From Brumimicrobium oceani (GTDB taxonomy: Bacteria > Bacteroidota > Bacteroidia > Flavobacteriales_D > Crocinitomicaceae): a stretch of 64,000 bases of DNA. The stretch covers positions 206,501-270,500 of the forward strand of contig NZ_QFRJ01000002.1 in the NCBI RefSeq assembly GCF_003143775.1. Direction: 5' to 3'. The notes under the pieces were generated by a model. That model had not been told where the DNA came from and did not search any database. It saw only the letters and a list, made by a program, of their open reading frames with translations. Shown piece after piece: positions 63,451-64,000 of the stretch. The translations under genes and the position numbers were made by a program. Within the stretch, counting starts at the first letter, position 1. Each line of letters starts with the position of its first letter.

Positions 63451-64000
63451 ATGAACATAATAGACATCCCTAATTTCATAAACACCCACATAACAAAAAG
63501 AGCAACAAGTCTTTTTGAGAAGGATATTGAAGCGAACGCAGCACTTTTAACTAAAAAAATTGAAGGTAAATCAGTACTTGTTATTGGAGGAGCTGGAACA
63601 ATTGGTTCTTCTTATATCAAAGCAGTCCTGAAGTTTAAGCCAGGTAAATTATATGTGGTTGATACGAATGAGAACGGTTTAACTGAATTAACAAGAACTT
63701 TGCGTTCAGATGCAAATATGTTTGTTCCTGAGGAATACAAAACTTATCCAATGAGTTTTGGAGATTCTGTATTTAGAAAAATGTTCTTGGCTGAAGGTCC
63801 ATTTGATATTGTAGCGAATTTTGCAGCACACAAGCACGTTAGAAGCGAGAAAGATAAATACTCTATTGAGGCGATGATTGTAAATAATGTTTTCAAAGCG
63901 AAAGAGTTTTTAGATTTACTGGTTGATAACAAACCAGAGCATTTCTTTTGTGTTTCCACAGATAAAGCAGCGAATCCGGTTAACGTAATGGGTGCTAGTA
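63451..64000 (+). CDS. CapD-type nucleotide-sugar dehydratase (Polysacc_synt_2), 3' end cut off
   Basis: The first 183 codons are visible and the gene runs off the right edge. 'GKSVLVIGGAGTIGSSYIKAVLKFKPGKLYVVDTNENGLTELTRTLRS' is the NAD-binding domain start (GGAGTIG). 'FDIVANFAAHKHVRSEKDKYSIEAMIVNN' and 'FFCVSTDKAANPVNVMGAS' are CapD/FlaA1 signature blocks. Family members are UDP-GlcNAc 4,6-dehydratases or 4-epimerases. Next to a LegC-type aminotransferase it most likely provides the 4-keto-6-deoxy substrate, although classical LegB belongs to another SDR group. The A/C-rich leader precedes the ATG. Confidence 0.85.
   Translation, partial: MNIIDIPNFINTHITKRATSLFEKDIEANAALLTKKIEGKSVLVIGGAGTIGSSYIKAVLKFKPGKLYVVDTNENGLTELTRTLRSDANMFVPEEYKTYPMSFGDSVFRKMFLAEGPFDIVANFAAHKHVRSEKDKYSIEAMIVNNVFKAKEFLDLLVDNKPEHFFCVSTDKAANPVNVMGAS

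Overview
This window is chromosomal DNA from a member of the Bacteroidota, most likely a Flavobacteriales-type marine bacterium. The evidence is AT-rich DNA, little use of Shine-Dalgarno sequences, Bacteroidota-restricted families (DUF4924, DUF5683, UpxY-type NusG, LpxL-type acyltransferase, many lipoproteins) and the gene order parA-parB-DUF5683-dapB-lepB-wbqC. A trimethylamine monooxygenase gene suggests a marine or methylamine-rich habitat. No rRNA, tRNA, CRISPR array or transposase gene was recognised.

Bases 1-31640 are ordinary core and accessory genome. They carry a cut-off ECF sigma factor, a lipoprotein, a two-domain VOC protein, a lipid A-type acyltransferase, envelope and lipoprotein genes, a SiaC-like protein, an N-acetylglucosamine kinase-like protein, 3-methyladenine glycosylase, a gamma-carbonic-anhydrase-like protein, a VanX-like dipeptidase, the parA-to-wbqC operon, a uracil-DNA glycosylase, tmm with a nearby cytochrome b gene, sanA, an AsmA-like protein, truC, a gamma-family PLP enzyme and an Lrp regulator. 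Between these genes lie striking non-coding repeats: a 110-bp tandem array (3201-3940), an ~89-bp array (20406-20650), a 122-bp array with no stop codon over most of its length (28337-29240), an alternating A/B array with a ~285-bp higher-order period (30121-30990) and a 115-bp array (31681-32045).

Bases 32227 to the right edge form one large surface-polysaccharide locus, all on the + strand. It opens with a UpxY-type antiterminator. TviC- and TviB-like enzymes follow, which should make UDP-GalNAcA, flanked by two paralogous ~125-residue proteins of unknown function. Next comes a nonulosonic acid module: pgi, neuD, neuB, neuC, a formyltransferase-like gene, a PIG-L deacetylase, ptmE and a CMP-sugar synthetase. 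This best fits a legionaminic-acid-type pathway. The assembly and decoration genes are wzx, a candidate sialyltransferase-like enzyme, a CapA-like protein, an asparagine-synthase-like protein with no N-terminal catalytic Cys, two ATP-grasp proteins, wzy, three GT4-type glycosyltransferases, an Asp-box beta-propeller, wecB and a heparinase/alginate-lyase-like protein. A second neuD, a LegC-type aminotransferase and a truncated CapD-type dehydratase end the window.

The working model is a Wzx/Wzy-exported polysaccharide with GalNAcA-type and nonulosonic acid residues, probably decorated through amide chemistry. Within the locus most genes overlap or nearly touch, so 37130-61401 can be read as one transcription unit under UpxY antitermination. 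The edges of the locus carry duplicated regulatory-looking segments and a gene-end remnant, which suggest cassette exchange.
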